Notes: generated by a model not told the origin, from the letters alone. Positions 10,801 through 19,257 are shown, numbered from the stretch's first letter. The stretch is DNA of 39,856 nucleotides from Coriobacteriaceae bacterium AM48-5 (GCA_027669525.1 JAQEDJ010000020.1:1-39856); one strand, 5' to 3'. Program-made: numbers and translations.

Positions 10801-10962
10801 TCAAAATGGCGCATCCGATTTAGCGACTGCTCGAAGCGGTCGTACCGCACGATGCCAGTCCAGTTGTCGGTACTTGAACTCCTCGATCATTCGCTTGGAA
10901 ATTGCGACTGCATTGTCAACGGTCCCCCCCCCTCGTACCTTGGACATGCAATAGATCGGCAT
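10801..10962 (-). CDS. Small orphan ORF, possibly a broken gene reaching 10725
   Basis: ATG at 10962 opens a 53-codon frame (MPIYCMSK..., then DNAVAISKRMIEEF, then DWHR). Its codons for GGG sit in a run of nine C on the + strand (10924-10932). A second frame continues sensibly downstream as VRYDRFEQSLNRMRHFDK and ends at 10725 with a proline-rich tail. One inserted base (or two lost) near 10845 would fuse the two into a product of about 79 aa. It starts 12 bases after the stop of the small gene at 10975-11145, so the two could share a transcript. I do not recognise it. It may be a phage or plasmid remnant. Confidence 0.3.
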   Translation of the reverse strand: MPIYCMSKVRGGGTVDNAVAISKRMIEEFKYRQLDWHRAVRPLRAVAKSDAPF

Positions 10963-10974
10963 GAGTCAGTTGGC

Positions 10975-11145
10975 TTAGATGCCCATCCCATACGATAAAG
11001 ACGCTTCCAATGGATCGCCCAGCTCGTTGGGTAAATTATGGTGGCAGTCGGCCGCGTTCGTATGGAGGCACCCGTCCATCGGGTTGTTGATGCACGCCTC
11101 TTTGGGTGCGAACTTCAGAAGGTAGGGGATGTCGTCGTTAGGCAT
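10975..11145 (-). CDS. Small hypothetical protein rich in Cys and His (56 aa)
   Basis: ATG at 11145 is preceded by a strong AAAGGAG ribosome binding site (reverse complement of 11152-11160), which makes this short frame credible. The product starts MPNDDIPYLLKFAPKEAC and contains a Cys/His cluster: ACINNPMDGCLHTNAADCHH, that is C-x7-C-x-H-x5-C-H-H. Such spacing could bind a metal ion. No signal peptide or membrane segment is seen. It may be co-transcribed with the small frame just downstream on the same strand. I do not recognise the family. Confidence 0.5.
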   Translation of the reverse strand: MPNDDIPYLLKFAPKEACINNPMDGCLHTNAADCHHNLPNELGDPLEASLSYGMGI

Positions 11146-11342
11146 AGTGTGTTCTCCTTTGGGTGATGACGGCTCGGACCGCTTCCTGTGCCCGGGATGC
11201 TTGCTGTCGAAGCGGGGGCACACGGAGCCTCGTGTTGGATTGGCGTGGCGTTTGTGGCTGTCTTGTCCGTGTCTCCGGGATGTGCGTTTGGCTTGCCGAT
11301 GTCCCGCAATTGCTCTAGGTTTTTGTGCGATCTGCCTTCGCT

Positions 11343-12166
11343 TTATTGTCGCTGCTTTGCACCAATCAAAAACAGCATGATGCTTGCCTGAATCTCAATT
11401 AGTTCGGGGTCGGGTTCCATACTGCCGAGGTCCATTAAGTTATAAAGATGCGCTCCGTAGCCAACAACGGTTAAGGTGCTTGGGTTAATACCGCCAGCAT
11501 CCAAGATTACTTGCGAAGAGCCGAGGATGCTCATGCGATACAGGTCAAATATCTCAGCTGCGATTGCTACATTTTCTGTGCCGGAAACTGATTCGTATGC
11601 GCTTTTCTTCAACGGATTTATCGGAGGGTTCAGCGTTCTTGCGAATTGCATAGCAGCAATATTGTTCAAGATGGCAATCTGTCGGTAGGTAAGCTGTTCG
11701 GCGAGTTTGATGAGGTGGTTTGCAGTCGGCCTGCTGATCTCTGGATGAAAGAGAATATTTGCATACAGTCTTGCAAGGTAAACTGACTTTTTCTCCTCGT
11801 GCTCTCTTTGTGCGGCCAACAATGTGCCTCAAGGAGCTCCTCGCTTGCCGGTCGGCTGTTACTATCTTTAACGAAGAAATTATCGTTTCGAGGGGTCTTT
11901 CCCCGGGCGATCTTTTCCTCAATGAGCTCCTTCGCCTTGGCGTATACGGTTCCAACCCTTTCCTCTTCCAATGGCGCGAGGGTACGTTTCTTTATCTCGC
12001 TTCCCATGTTTTGAAACATGTGCTCTATGGCTGTTGCCGCGACGCTTCCCGCAGCCGCTCCTTCTGGACCACCAATTGCTGCGCCTATGAGTCCTCCGGC
12101 AACTGCGCCTGCGGCGTTGCTGGCATATTCGCCAACGTTGTCAATGATGGTCTTTTTTAATTTCAT
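11343..12166 (-). CDS. Conserved hypothetical protein with N-terminal glycine zipper, one frameshift
   Basis: Corrected length is 274 aa. Residues about 15-50 form a small, Gly/Ala-rich zipper (AGAVAGGLIGAAIGGPEGAA) able to insert in or bend a membrane. A charged helical region follows (LEEERVGTVYAKAKELIEEK), then LLAAQREHEEKKSVYLARLY and TANHLIKLAEQLTYRQIAIL. The frame breaks near 11827 (GTGCCTC for GTGCCCTC on the + strand). I recall similar uncharacterised proteins with the 'GxLLAAQREHEEKK...LANI...LAExLTYRQ' pattern in many bacteria, but I know no function or Pfam name. Transcribed divergently from the DUF4238 gene at the edge of the AT-rich island, so a defence or toxin-type role is possible but unproven. 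Confidence 0.62.
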
Positions 12167-12303
12167 CTTGTTTCATGGTTTCTTCTCTCTGAAGGGGTGA
12201 GGTCACATTTAGGATTTGGGCTATTGTCTAATTGGGGTTCGTAAGGTTTCAAGGATGATGGATGCATGCGTTCTTGGGTATCGATTATCTCGGAAGTGAT
12301 GAC

Positions 12304-13188
12304 ATGTCTGACGTTAAGAAGCAACACTATGTTCCGCAGTTTTATCTTAGGTCGTTTACCGATGATGGTGGTTTTCTTTATGCTGTGAGGCGCGGTACGA
12401 ATGGGGTTGGATCTGTCTTTAAAACCAGGACGGACGGTGTCTGTGCCGAGAGGTACCTGTACGAGGTCAGGAGACGGGTTCCAAAAGCTGAAGACGCATT
12501 TGTTAAAAAAGGTGCAGCAGAACACACGCTCGGTAAGAACGAAAAAATATTAGCGTCGAAGTACGAGTCATTGCTTGGTTGCTTGGATGTCCGAAAGTTT
12601 CCGAACCGAGATGTTACGTGTGAGATTCTGGATCATTTGATTTGCTTAATTTCGATGCTGATTGTGAGAAACCCCGTCTATCTAAATGCTGAGAGGGGCA
12701 GTGCGGATGACTTTGCCAATCAATTAAAGGCGTCCGGCTTCCTCACTGAGGAGGATCGGACTGCGCTCAAAGCGGAAGGATTTGAGGGCGAATTCAATTC
12801 GCTTGTTGAGTTCGTTTTGCAAGGTATTGTTCTTTTTAACTTAACCGATGACACGCCGCTGCTTTCGCTTGTTTCTTTGATGCGTGGGATGGATTGCTGT
12901 TTTTGCGTGGCACCTGATGGGTCAGAATTTATAACCTCTTCGTATCCCGTTTTTGCCGAGTGGGCGGATCTGAAAGATGCCGATCCCTATAGCATTTACT
13001 TTCCATTGAGCCCTCGCTATGGCGCGGTTTTTAAGCGTAAATCAGATAGCGAACGCTTGGTAAGAATCTCCTCGATCAATAGCTCCATGGTGGATACGCT
13101 CAACGATGCGCTCGTTAATGGTAACGATGCGTGGGACTGTCTCATTTCAAGAGACCGCGAGCGTTTGGAGGCAATTACGGTGCTATGA
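12304..13188 (+). CDS. DUF4238 family protein
   Basis: The N-terminus MSDVKKQHYVPQFYLRSFTD is the hallmark of DUF4238, whose members begin with a KxQHYVPxFYLRxF motif. The product is 294 aa, intact, soluble, with no signal peptide. ATG 12304 is preferred over an upstream in-frame start at 12262 because GGAAGTG (12290-12296) is well placed and the family motif begins right after it. Biochemical function is unknown; DUF4238 genes turn up often in accessory and defence-like regions. It lies upstream of the Abi_2 gene in the same orientation with a 168-base gap. Its base composition is lower in GC than that of the flanking polysaccharide genes, consistent with acquisition by transfer. Confidence 0.82.
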   Translation: MSDVKKQHYVPQFYLRSFTDDGGFLYAVRRGTNGVGSVFKTRTDGVCAERYLYEVRRRVPKAEDAFVKKGAAEHTLGKNEKILASKYESLLGCLDVRKFPNRDVTCEILDHLICLISMLIVRNPVYLNAERGSADDFANQLKASGFLTEEDRTALKAEGFEGEFNSLVEFVLQGIVLFNLTDDTPLLSLVSLMRGMDCCFCVAPDGSEFITSSYPVFAEWADLKDADPYSIYFPLSPRYGAVFKRKSDSERLVRISSINSSMVDTLNDALVNGNDAWDCLISRDRERLEAITVL

Positions 13189-13204
13189 GGTAGTGGCCCA
13201 TTGT

Positions 13205-13266
13205 TGACCAGATAACTTCCATTAGCGTTCCGATATGTTATTGATTACCTAATAACGCAGCTGGTC
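13205..13266 (+). terminator. Possible nested hairpin terminator after the DUF4238 gene
   Basis: GACCAG and CTGGTC enclose an inner stem GTTATT/AATAAC; the outer stem is followed by TTTAACC. The T-run is weak, so this is tentative. Confidence 0.3.
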
Positions 13267-13356
13267 TTTAACCTAACGGGGCATTTGCCTTACAAATTTT
13301 TACTGCCAGTTGTTTGATATTCTGTTCTTTAATAAAGAATGACCGTTGGGGGCGTT

Positions 13357-14307
13357 ATGCACGATAAGCCATGGCTTACTCCTGAACAACAGATTGAGCA
13401 TTTGGAACGTAAAGGCGTAGCGTTCAAATTGATGAACAGACAAGAAGCTCTAAGTTATTTAAAACATAACAATAATTATTTTAGGCTCCGCTCGTATCGG
13501 TGCGGTTTTGATAAGGTTGTTGGTGGAGTAAATGATGGCAAGTATATTGGTCTCGATTTTGCCATGCTCCAGGATCTGTCTGTTATCGACTATGAATTGC
13601 GGCAAGTCTTACTGCCCATGACAATCGATATTGAGCACTTTGCAAAAGTCGAGCTGTTTGAGAGGCTTGGGCGCGACTCAGTTGATCCTTATGAGATTGT
13701 GGAGTACTACCTCAGAAGCAAGAAGGGTTCGCAAAATGATTGCATGTCTGGCGGAAGCGTGACACGTGAGATTGATTCAAGGTTAAACAGCTGCTATATC
13801 AATGGTCTTATTTCAGCCTATAGGGAAACTGGCTATCCGGTCTGGGTTTTTACAGAATTAATTACCTTCGGAACCTTTATCGATTTTTGGTTCGCGGTTT
13901 CTCACTATCTTCATGATGTGGAATTTAGAACACGCGCCTATGAACTGCAGGCTGTGAAGGGCCTTAGGAATGCCTGCGCGCACAACAACTGCATTATTAA
14001 TGATCTGAAGTCGGGCAAGCCCAGGTATAACGTTTCGTATGACGTAAGAAATGCTGTGACGGGACTTAAGCTCCAAGATGTGAATGTTAAGGCTAAGCTA
14101 TCAAACGAGCGTCTACAGCATATTGCGACTACGTTGTACCTTCACAGCACTATGGCTTCAACCGGGGTAAGGGCTAATAAAGGAAAACAGCTGCGCAGGC
14201 TAGTTGAAAGAATGTACCGCAATGAGAGCTACTATCTTCGTAATGATCAGATAAGAACCGGTTTCGCATTTATCAGCGGCTTGATTAATGGCTGGTTTGT
14301 GAATTAG
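13357..14307 (+). CDS. Abi_2 family (AbiD/AbiF-like) abortive infection protein
   Basis: Intact, 316 aa from ATG 13357 (an in-frame ATG at 13339 is possible, but GGGGGC at 13347-13352 favours the later one). Family marks are KPWLTPEQQIEHLERKGV near the start, YLKHNNNYFRLRSY, and RLRNACAHNN-type sequence near residue 204: R204-N-A-C-A-H209, the R-x4-H motif of HEPN ribonucleases, to which Abi_2 proteins have been assigned. Known relatives AbiD and AbiF of lactococci stop phage growth by abortive infection. Here the gene stands between DUF4238 and a restriction-fold gene and ends just before a strong terminator at 14387. No antitoxin partner is evident next to it. RNase activity is inference from the motif. 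Confidence 0.85.
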   Translation: MHDKPWLTPEQQIEHLERKGVAFKLMNRQEALSYLKHNNNYFRLRSYRCGFDKVVGGVNDGKYIGLDFAMLQDLSVIDYELRQVLLPMTIDIEHFAKVELFERLGRDSVDPYEIVEYYLRSKKGSQNDCMSGGSVTREIDSRLNSCYINGLISAYRETGYPVWVFTELITFGTFIDFWFAVSHYLHDVEFRTRAYELQAVKGLRNACAHNNCIINDLKSGKPRYNVSYDVRNAVTGLKLQDVNVKAKLSNERLQHIATTLYLHSTMASTGVRANKGKQLRRLVERMYRNESYYLRNDQIRTGFAFISGLINGWFVN

Positions 14308-14386
14308 AAAAAAGTTCTTTTATGGGGACGTGTACATAACTATACTATAGGCTCACAATACAAAGAAGGCTGGTTGTCTTCTTATC

Positions 14387-14424
14387 GGGGACGCATCCTC
14401 TGGGTGTGTCCCCGTTTTTCTTTT
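14387..14424 (+). terminator. Strong Rho-independent terminator after the Abi_2 gene
   Basis: GGGGACGCA (14387-14395) pairs with TGTGTCCCC (14405-14413) with one G-U pair; GTTTTTCTTTTC follows. The rest of the 356-base gap up to 14664 holds only short hairpins (GAACTC/GAGTTC near 14460-14480; GGGCC/GGCCC near 14560) and no credible gene. Confidence 0.85.
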
Positions 14425-14663
14425 CATTGAGTAAGACGGACTGTCTGAATGAGACGGGGAACTCCTCATGAGTTCGGTGCTTATCGTTGCGACCCGATTA
14501 TTCAATATCCACGTTGGTAGGCTTTTTTGGACATGATTGCTATTACGCGTGGGCACTAGGGCCAGTGTGGGCCCCTGTAAAACCCGATGACTATTATTTC
14601 TTAAGTTCTCTTATCCTTAATATGTTGTTTCATCGCGTTGACGTTGATTGAAGGTTGTTGCAT

Positions 14664-15596
14664 ATGGTCTTTCAAGGATTTCCTGTTTCCGATCCTCCGG
14701 AAAACTGGAAGGAGATGGAGAAGTCCGTTGCGCAGATTCTGTCAGCTTCTGGAATGGATGCTGAGATTCAGAAAACTATTAACTTGGCGCGAGGAGCTGT
14801 AACCGTTGACGTTTATGCTCAGCCCAAAAAGAGCCTGTATGGGCCAATTATATGCGAATGTAAATATTGGAACGCAGCTGTTCCTCAGGAAAAGGTGTTT
14901 GCATTTAGTCGGGTAGTTGGTGATAGTGGCGCTTCTCTTGGGTTGTTGATTTCGCGATTTGGATTTCAAGAGGGAGCTATTAATGCTGCGCGATATAGCA
15001 ATATTAAATTGCTTTCATGGCCTGAGTTCATTGAGTATATAAAGCCCTTTTGGCTCTGTGAGACAACAAGGCGTTGTTTGGGCTTTGGGCAGATTTTGCT
15101 GAGATATTCGGATCCCCTGGATGTTCCGACTCATCTTATTGGCGATCAAGGGCGTGCGGAATATAAAAAGCTCCTTTCGAAATATCGCGGGCTTGTTCAA
15201 TTGCTGTCTTTGCTGAATATCGAGGTTATTTCTCAGGTAGAGTATCCTGCAATGTTGCGAGATGGTGACATTGTGTGCGCTGCTGATGCTTTTGTAAGCA
15301 ACTATGCGGACGTGCTTGCGGCAAGGACTGCGGATCAATTCTTCACTTTCCTTGTCGATACTTGCGATCAGGCAATTAATGAATTTGATAATGTTTTTAA
15401 CGGATTCGATTTGGATGATACTCCCTATGAAGAAGTTGCTAAATATGCGGACGATTTGATCGAAGCGCTATTCCCAGAAGAACATTCTTCATCCAGAGAA
15501 TATGGCGAAAACGAAGTCTCGCGTATTAAATTTGAACATCAAAATGCAACGACGGATTTAATTAGATGGATAAGGAAGACGGTAAGGACAACGTGA
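14664..15596 (+). CDS. Restriction endonuclease-fold protein (PD-(D/E)xK, Mrr-like)
   Basis: Intact, 310 aa. Residues 40-70 carry a PD-(D/E)xK nuclease core: D49 in AVTVDVYAQ, then E65-C-K67 in GPIICECKYWN, the order and spacing of Mrr-type restriction enzymes. Residues 80-115 (RVVGDSGASLGLLISRFGFQEGA) match the conserved strand-helix that follows this core. The C-terminal half is helical and acidic and resembles nothing I know; it may sense the target. ATG 14664 follows GAAGG at 14650-14654; an earlier TTG at 14655 is less likely. No methyltransferase gene lies nearby, so a modification-dependent or conditional nuclease is more likely than a classic restriction-modification pair. Confidence 0.75.
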   Translation: MVFQGFPVSDPPENWKEMEKSVAQILSASGMDAEIQKTINLARGAVTVDVYAQPKKSLYGPIICECKYWNAAVPQEKVFAFSRVVGDSGASLGLLISRFGFQEGAINAARYSNIKLLSWPEFIEYIKPFWLCETTRRCLGFGQILLRYSDPLDVPTHLIGDQGRAEYKKLLSKYRGLVQLLSLLNIEVISQVEYPAMLRDGDIVCAADAFVSNYADVLAARTADQFFTFLVDTCDQAINEFDNVFNGFDLDDTPYEEVAKYADDLIEALFPEEHSSSREYGENEVSRIKFEHQNATTDLIRWIRKTVRTT

Positions 15597-15636
15597 CGCG
15601 TAATTTCATTCGCAAATTAACAACCGCATAGCGGAG

Positions 15637-15709
15637 CACGGCCCGCGCCCCGCTATATAATTTCTAGCCGCTAAACAATTAATTAATAGCGCAGGGGGCG
15701 CGGGCCGTG
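15637..15709. repeat. Perfect 15-bp inverted repeat enclosing a TATAAT box
   Basis: CACGGCCCGCGCCCC (15637-15651) is the exact reverse complement of 15695-15709. The 43-base AT-rich loop contains TATATAAT, with TATAAT at 15656-15661. The right arm supplies the AGGGGG ribosome binding site and the GTG start of the mini-ORF at 15707. There is no T-run after the right arm. Confidence 0.75.
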
Positions 15710-15799
15710 TCCGCGATCGTCGCATCAGTCGACGAGGAGGCGTCCGAACTCGTCGGGGCAAAGTCTGGATTCAACATGGCTAAGGAGGGGCTTTATTGA
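15707..15799 (+). CDS. Possible 30-residue leader ORF coupled to the membrane protein gene
   Basis: GTG at 15707 opens a frame (MSAIVASVDEEASELVG..., ending in NMAKEGLY) whose TGA (15797-15799) overlaps the TTG start of the next gene at 15796. An AGGGGG lies eight bases upstream of the GTG, inside the right arm of the inverted repeat. The AAGGAGG site of the downstream gene (15782-15788) is read through as part of this ORF. The overlap suggests translational coupling. It could instead be a chance frame. I do not recognise the peptide. Confidence 0.35.
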   Translation: MSAIVASVDEEASELVGAKSGFNMAKEGLY

Positions 15800-17150
15800 T
15801 CTTCAGTAGAGTCCAATGGGTGGTTGCAATGCTCATCGGACAAATGGATAACCGTGAATATGCGTCAATAATATTGATAGGTCTTTTTGCGATTTACCTT
15901 CTGGCTAAGGGTAAGTTGTTAAGTGTTGTTAAATCGTTTGCCGATGTTGCCAAACTTGTGCTAAATCCTAAAATTCTGATTCCTGCGCTTATGCTTGTAG
16001 CGTACTCCTTGCTTTTGATATATGGTGCGCTTGTTTGCGGGTTTTGGAATACAAGCATCTTGCTCGACACGATTCTTGAGGTTGTATTTGTCGGGTTTCC
16101 CTCCATGCTAATTGCGTCCAAGGCCACATCGGTTACTTCTATTAAAAATGAATTGATTGTTCCCGAGGTCGGTTATGGCGCGCTAACGTCTTTCTATATC
16201 AACTTGGTTTGTTTCCCGATTCTGGTTGAGGTTGTTCTTCAACTAGTCATTTTGTTTTTGGGTATTGGTTATGCTCTATTTTCATCCAAGCGTGATCCAT
16301 CCAATCTACGCCTATATGAAAACGCGAGAGCTGTTTTGGGCATCATAATTTTTGTTGCAGCAACGCTTCTGCTCTCAAATACTTGGTTTTCTATGGACTG
16401 GGGCGTTGAATTAAGTTCGCTATTTCTTTCAATTTGGTACCCGGTATTTATCATGCCTTATGTTCTTGCCCTTGCTTATTATGCCTCGCTTGAATCGATG
16501 TCCATGCGGATTAAAGTTTCGGAAGAGAACCTGCCTACAAAGGAGTTTATTAAGATTGCAATGGCGTTGCTTCCAAACTTTCGATATATCAGGCATTTCA
16601 ACGGATGGAATGCCCATGAGTATCTAGAGTGTTTAAACCCGTCTGAAAAAGCTTGCTACTTGGGTACTTTTAAGCGCGAGATCGACACGGTCGCCGCTAA
16701 CGCCAACGCTAAGGTTAAACGGTTTGAATCGGGTAAGGGGAGTAACGGGTTTGATGAAGATGGGATATGGCTTGACTGGACACATCTGGAAGAGATGAAG
16801 TCCTTTCTTTGGACAATTGCAAGCTTGGAGAATCGGAGTTGGATGGAATCCGGTGCCTATTCGTCTTTGGATGAGGCGTTTAACTGCTTCTTGCCTAAAG
16901 GCTGCAATGGATCGTTGTTGCTTTCTCGCGGAAGGATACATACGTCTGTTGGGTAATCAATTCATCAGGTTTTGTGTTTGCTGCCGGTTCCAGAGACGGT
17001 GCTTTTCCTTTTATGAAATACGAGGGCGATCGCTGCCCAATTACTGACGGTGCGGATATGCTCTCTGAGTTTGTTGATGACAGCGGGGATGCTGATACGC
17101 GGCTTAAAAACTGGCACTTCAGCTTTTATATCGATAGATCTTACTTGTGA
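15796..17150 (+). CDS. Multi-pass membrane protein of unknown function, one frameshift
   Basis: Corrected length 451 aa. Residues 1-240 contain about seven or eight hydrophobic segments (for example ILIPALMLVAYSLLLIYGAL, then VVLQLVILFLGIGYALF). The last 200 residues are soluble and end in ...WHFSFYIDRSYL. The TTG start at 15796 is supported by AAGGAGG at 15782-15788. The frame is lost near 16932 (CGCGGAAGG for CGCGGAAAGG); without correction translation stops at 16956. After correction it continues for some 65 further residues (GFVFAAGSRDGAFPFMKYEG...) to the TGA at 17148-17150. I do not recognise the family. Its place in the island suggests a membrane component of a defence or stress system, which is inference only. 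Confidence 0.6.
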
Positions 17151-17393
17151 TTTCGCTTGAGACTGGATGATTTAACGATGCTTCTCTCTGCGGACCTCGG
17201 CGCTCTTTTATTGCGGCATCTGATTGACCTGCATCGATTTCGGTGCCTATTTGTTGCTATCGGTCGACCTCGCAGCGCTGGCGTATGTCGGTCTCGCTCA
17301 GATTGGTGATATCGGATTGATGGACCCCGAGTTCTCCCTTAAAGTAATCTTTGTGATGAGCCTTGCGACGGTACGTCCGGCTTGGTACGTGGG
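17151..17393 (+). other. Intergenic stretch without a convincing gene
   Basis: A 71-codon frame (17224-17439) predicts a hydrophobic peptide (YLLLSVDLAALAYVGLAQ) but runs straight through the terminator at 17394 and has no ribosome binding site. It could be the remnant of a small membrane protein gene. I do not call it. Confidence 0.35.
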
Positions 17394-17414
17394 AACCGCC
17401 GAAAGGCGGTTTTT
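17394..17414 (+). terminator. Strong Rho-independent terminator
   Basis: AACCGCC (17394-17400), a GAAA tetraloop and GGCGGTT (17405-17411) run into five T. It ends any transcript coming from the membrane protein gene. Confidence 0.88.
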
Positions 17415-17483
17415 GCGTTTAAGGGACTGTTTTTGGTAAAGACTTCGTTGCGCTTTTCTGCTTAGAGCGCTCGGTTTTATCGT

Positions 17484-17660
17484 AGCTTTCGAAAGTATGC
17501 GGCAAATTCCGGAACCCCCGAGCACACCACCTTTATCGCACAAAGAAAACGCAGGTAAACGCGTTGTCGTCACTTGGCGTGGTCGACCTGTCCTGATTTT
17601 GCCGCATATTTCTGGTTTCAGCCATCTTTGCGGTCGATCGACCGTCAAAACTATTCGTTT
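17484..17660. other. Possible structured RNA or repeat element in the gap before the ATPase gene
   Basis: TATGCGGCAAA near 17493 recurs as its reverse complement TTTGCCGCATA near 17600, enclosing about 95 bases. Inside, AACGC/GCGTT and CCACC/GGTGG-like pairs allow further stems. The perfect palindrome CGGTCGATCGACCG lies at 17631-17644. No ribosome binding site supports the short frames here. Whether it is transcribed, or repeated elsewhere in the genome, cannot be told from this window. Confidence 0.35.
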
Positions 17661-17775
17661 AGCAAGACTTTCGAGGATAATCATTTCTAGATTTCGGAAT
17701 AATTTATAACTAATTCGCAAAAATATATCGATATCTAGTATGATTATCAGCAACTTCCACGCTAGGAGACTGCTG

Positions 17776-19257
17776 ATGGTTCGTATTGTTCAGATCGCGT
17801 TGCATGATTTTAAGAATATTGCCTTTGGCGAGATTGCCTTTACGAAATCGAAGCCCGGCTCTGCCTTTGTGCCCGGGGCGGACGTTATAGGCATTTATGG
17901 CCAAAATGGCTCCGGCAAGACTTCTGTAATTGAGGCGATTGACCTGGTCAAAACCCTGATGACGGGTGCCGCGTATGACAGGCAGAAAGTTCTCGACTAC
18001 TTTTATCCCGGCAAAGACTCTTTTTCAATTGACATTGAGTTTAACATTGATACCGCGGATGAATTATTTCTTACGTTCTACACCGTCACTTTTTCGCGTA
18101 GAGCAGACTCTGCTTGGATTTCGCACGAAAAAATGGCTGTAAAACAATTTAATATCGATAAAGACAAATGGGGCTCTAAGAGGACTCTCGTGGAGCTTGT
18201 TCAAGAGGCCCCCGAGTCTGCCGCGGCGGTTCTGCCCAGAAATCGCTGGTCCCATCTTTTGAACGCGGATCAACAGCTTAAGATGTCGATGTTGGTTTCG
18301 CTAGGTGTTCTTCAGCGGGGCAACATGTCCCCCATGCTTTCCATGCAAACTGTAAAATATCTGATCTCGATTTTTGCCTGCGATTTCAATCTTTATATGC
18401 AGGAGGAACCTCCGGAGCAATTGCAGATTAATGAGGCGGTGTACGAGCTGCAATCGGCTTCTTTCAAGAGTGCCCATCAAGAGATTCTCACTCCGCTGTA
18501 TTGCCTGCTCGCCGAGCTTGGGCTTTATTTCCGTTACCGAGTCAATGTGTTTACGACGCTGGCAAATGCAACTTGCAGCTTAAACGTACTTTCGATGGAT
18601 ATTATCGATGACCGCGTGTTTGGCCAGAAGGGTCACCTTTCTGTCAATCTTTTTAAGCCCGCTGTTATTAAGGACGATGATTTCCCAGCCGTTTCGTCTG
18701 CGATTAAGCGCGTGAGCGGATTAATTGGCACGCTTGTACCGGGCCTTTCCATCGAGGTTAAAGTCATTGGATCTCAGCTTTTGGATAAGGGCGATTCACC
18801 CGCCAAGCAAGTCGAGTTCCTTTCTTGCCGCAATGGGGTCGAGATTCCACTGCGCTGTGAATCTGAGGGCGTAAGAAAACTCATCTCTTTCTCGCTCTGC
18901 CTTATGGAAGTCCATTCGTACTCTGACGCATTCCTTGCAATTGACGAGCTCGACTCGGGCGTATTCGAATTCCTCTTGGGGCAGCTTCTTTCCGTGCTTG
19001 AGTCGTTTGGCAAGGGGCAGCTCTTGTTTACTGCCCACAACCTACGTGTTCTTGAATTGCTGCCGGCATCAGAGATTCTTCTGACCACTGCAGATCCTGA
19101 TAATAGGTTTGTTCGCTTTAAGGGTGTTAAGCCCACCAATAACATGCGTGACCAGTACTTGCGCGCGATTAGCCTTGGCGATAGCGGGCAGCGTTTGTAC
19201 GATTCGACGGACAGGTACTCGATCGACGCCGCGCTCTGCTTGGATGGAGACGAGTAA
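17776..19257 (+). CDS. ABC-type/AAA ATPase of a two-gene defence-like operon
   Basis: Intact, 493 aa. It has all ABC-class ATPase marks. Walker A is GIYGQNGSGKTS (K48, T49), a signature-like segment is CESEGVRKLISFSL, Walker B is FLAIDELDSG (D390, E391), and the H-loop is LLFTAHNLR (H421). The middle 250 residues have no coiled-coil long enough for an SMC protein; this is the compact AAA_15/OLD-like arrangement. ATG 17776 is chosen because TAGGAG lies at 17763-17768. Its stop overlaps the start of the next gene (TAATG at 19255-19259). ATPases of this group paired with a TOPRIM or other effector protein (OLD, Gabija GajA, PARIS AriA, RloA) act in phage defence. Here the partner is a TOPRIM-like protein. 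Function as a defence sensor is inference. Confidence 0.85.
   Translation: MVRIVQIALHDFKNIAFGEIAFTKSKPGSAFVPGADVIGIYGQNGSGKTSVIEAIDLVKTLMTGAAYDRQKVLDYFYPGKDSFSIDIEFNIDTADELFLTFYTVTFSRRADSAWISHEKMAVKQFNIDKDKWGSKRTLVELVQEAPESAAAVLPRNRWSHLLNADQQLKMSMLVSLGVLQRGNMSPMLSMQTVKYLISIFACDFNLYMQEEPPEQLQINEAVYELQSASFKSAHQEILTPLYCLLAELGLYFRYRVNVFTTLANATCSLNVLSMDIIDDRVFGQKGHLSVNLFKPAVIKDDDFPAVSSAIKRVSGLIGTLVPGLSIEVKVIGSQLLDKGDSPAKQVEFLSCRNGVEIPLRCESEGVRKLISFSLCLMEVHSYSDAFLAIDELDSGVFEFLLGQLLSVLESFGKGQLLFTAHNLRVLELLPASEILLTTADPDNRFVRFKGVKPTNNMRDQYLRAISLGDSGQRLYDSTDRYSIDAALCLDGDE

Noticed and set aside
11146..11342. Basic, proline-rich frames between the small Cys/His gene and the glycine-zipper gene
   Set aside because: Several frames are open on both strands, but none has a ribosome binding site or a recognisable motif.
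17224..17439. 71-codon hydrophobic ORF
   Set aside because: Runs through a strong terminator (17394-17414), lacks a ribosome binding site and has no known domain; at most a gene remnant.
17298..17753. 151-codon - strand ORF in the gap before the ATPase gene
   Set aside because: Overlaps the terminator and the inverted-repeat region, very basic composition, no ribosome binding site. It reflects the repeat-like DNA rather than a gene.
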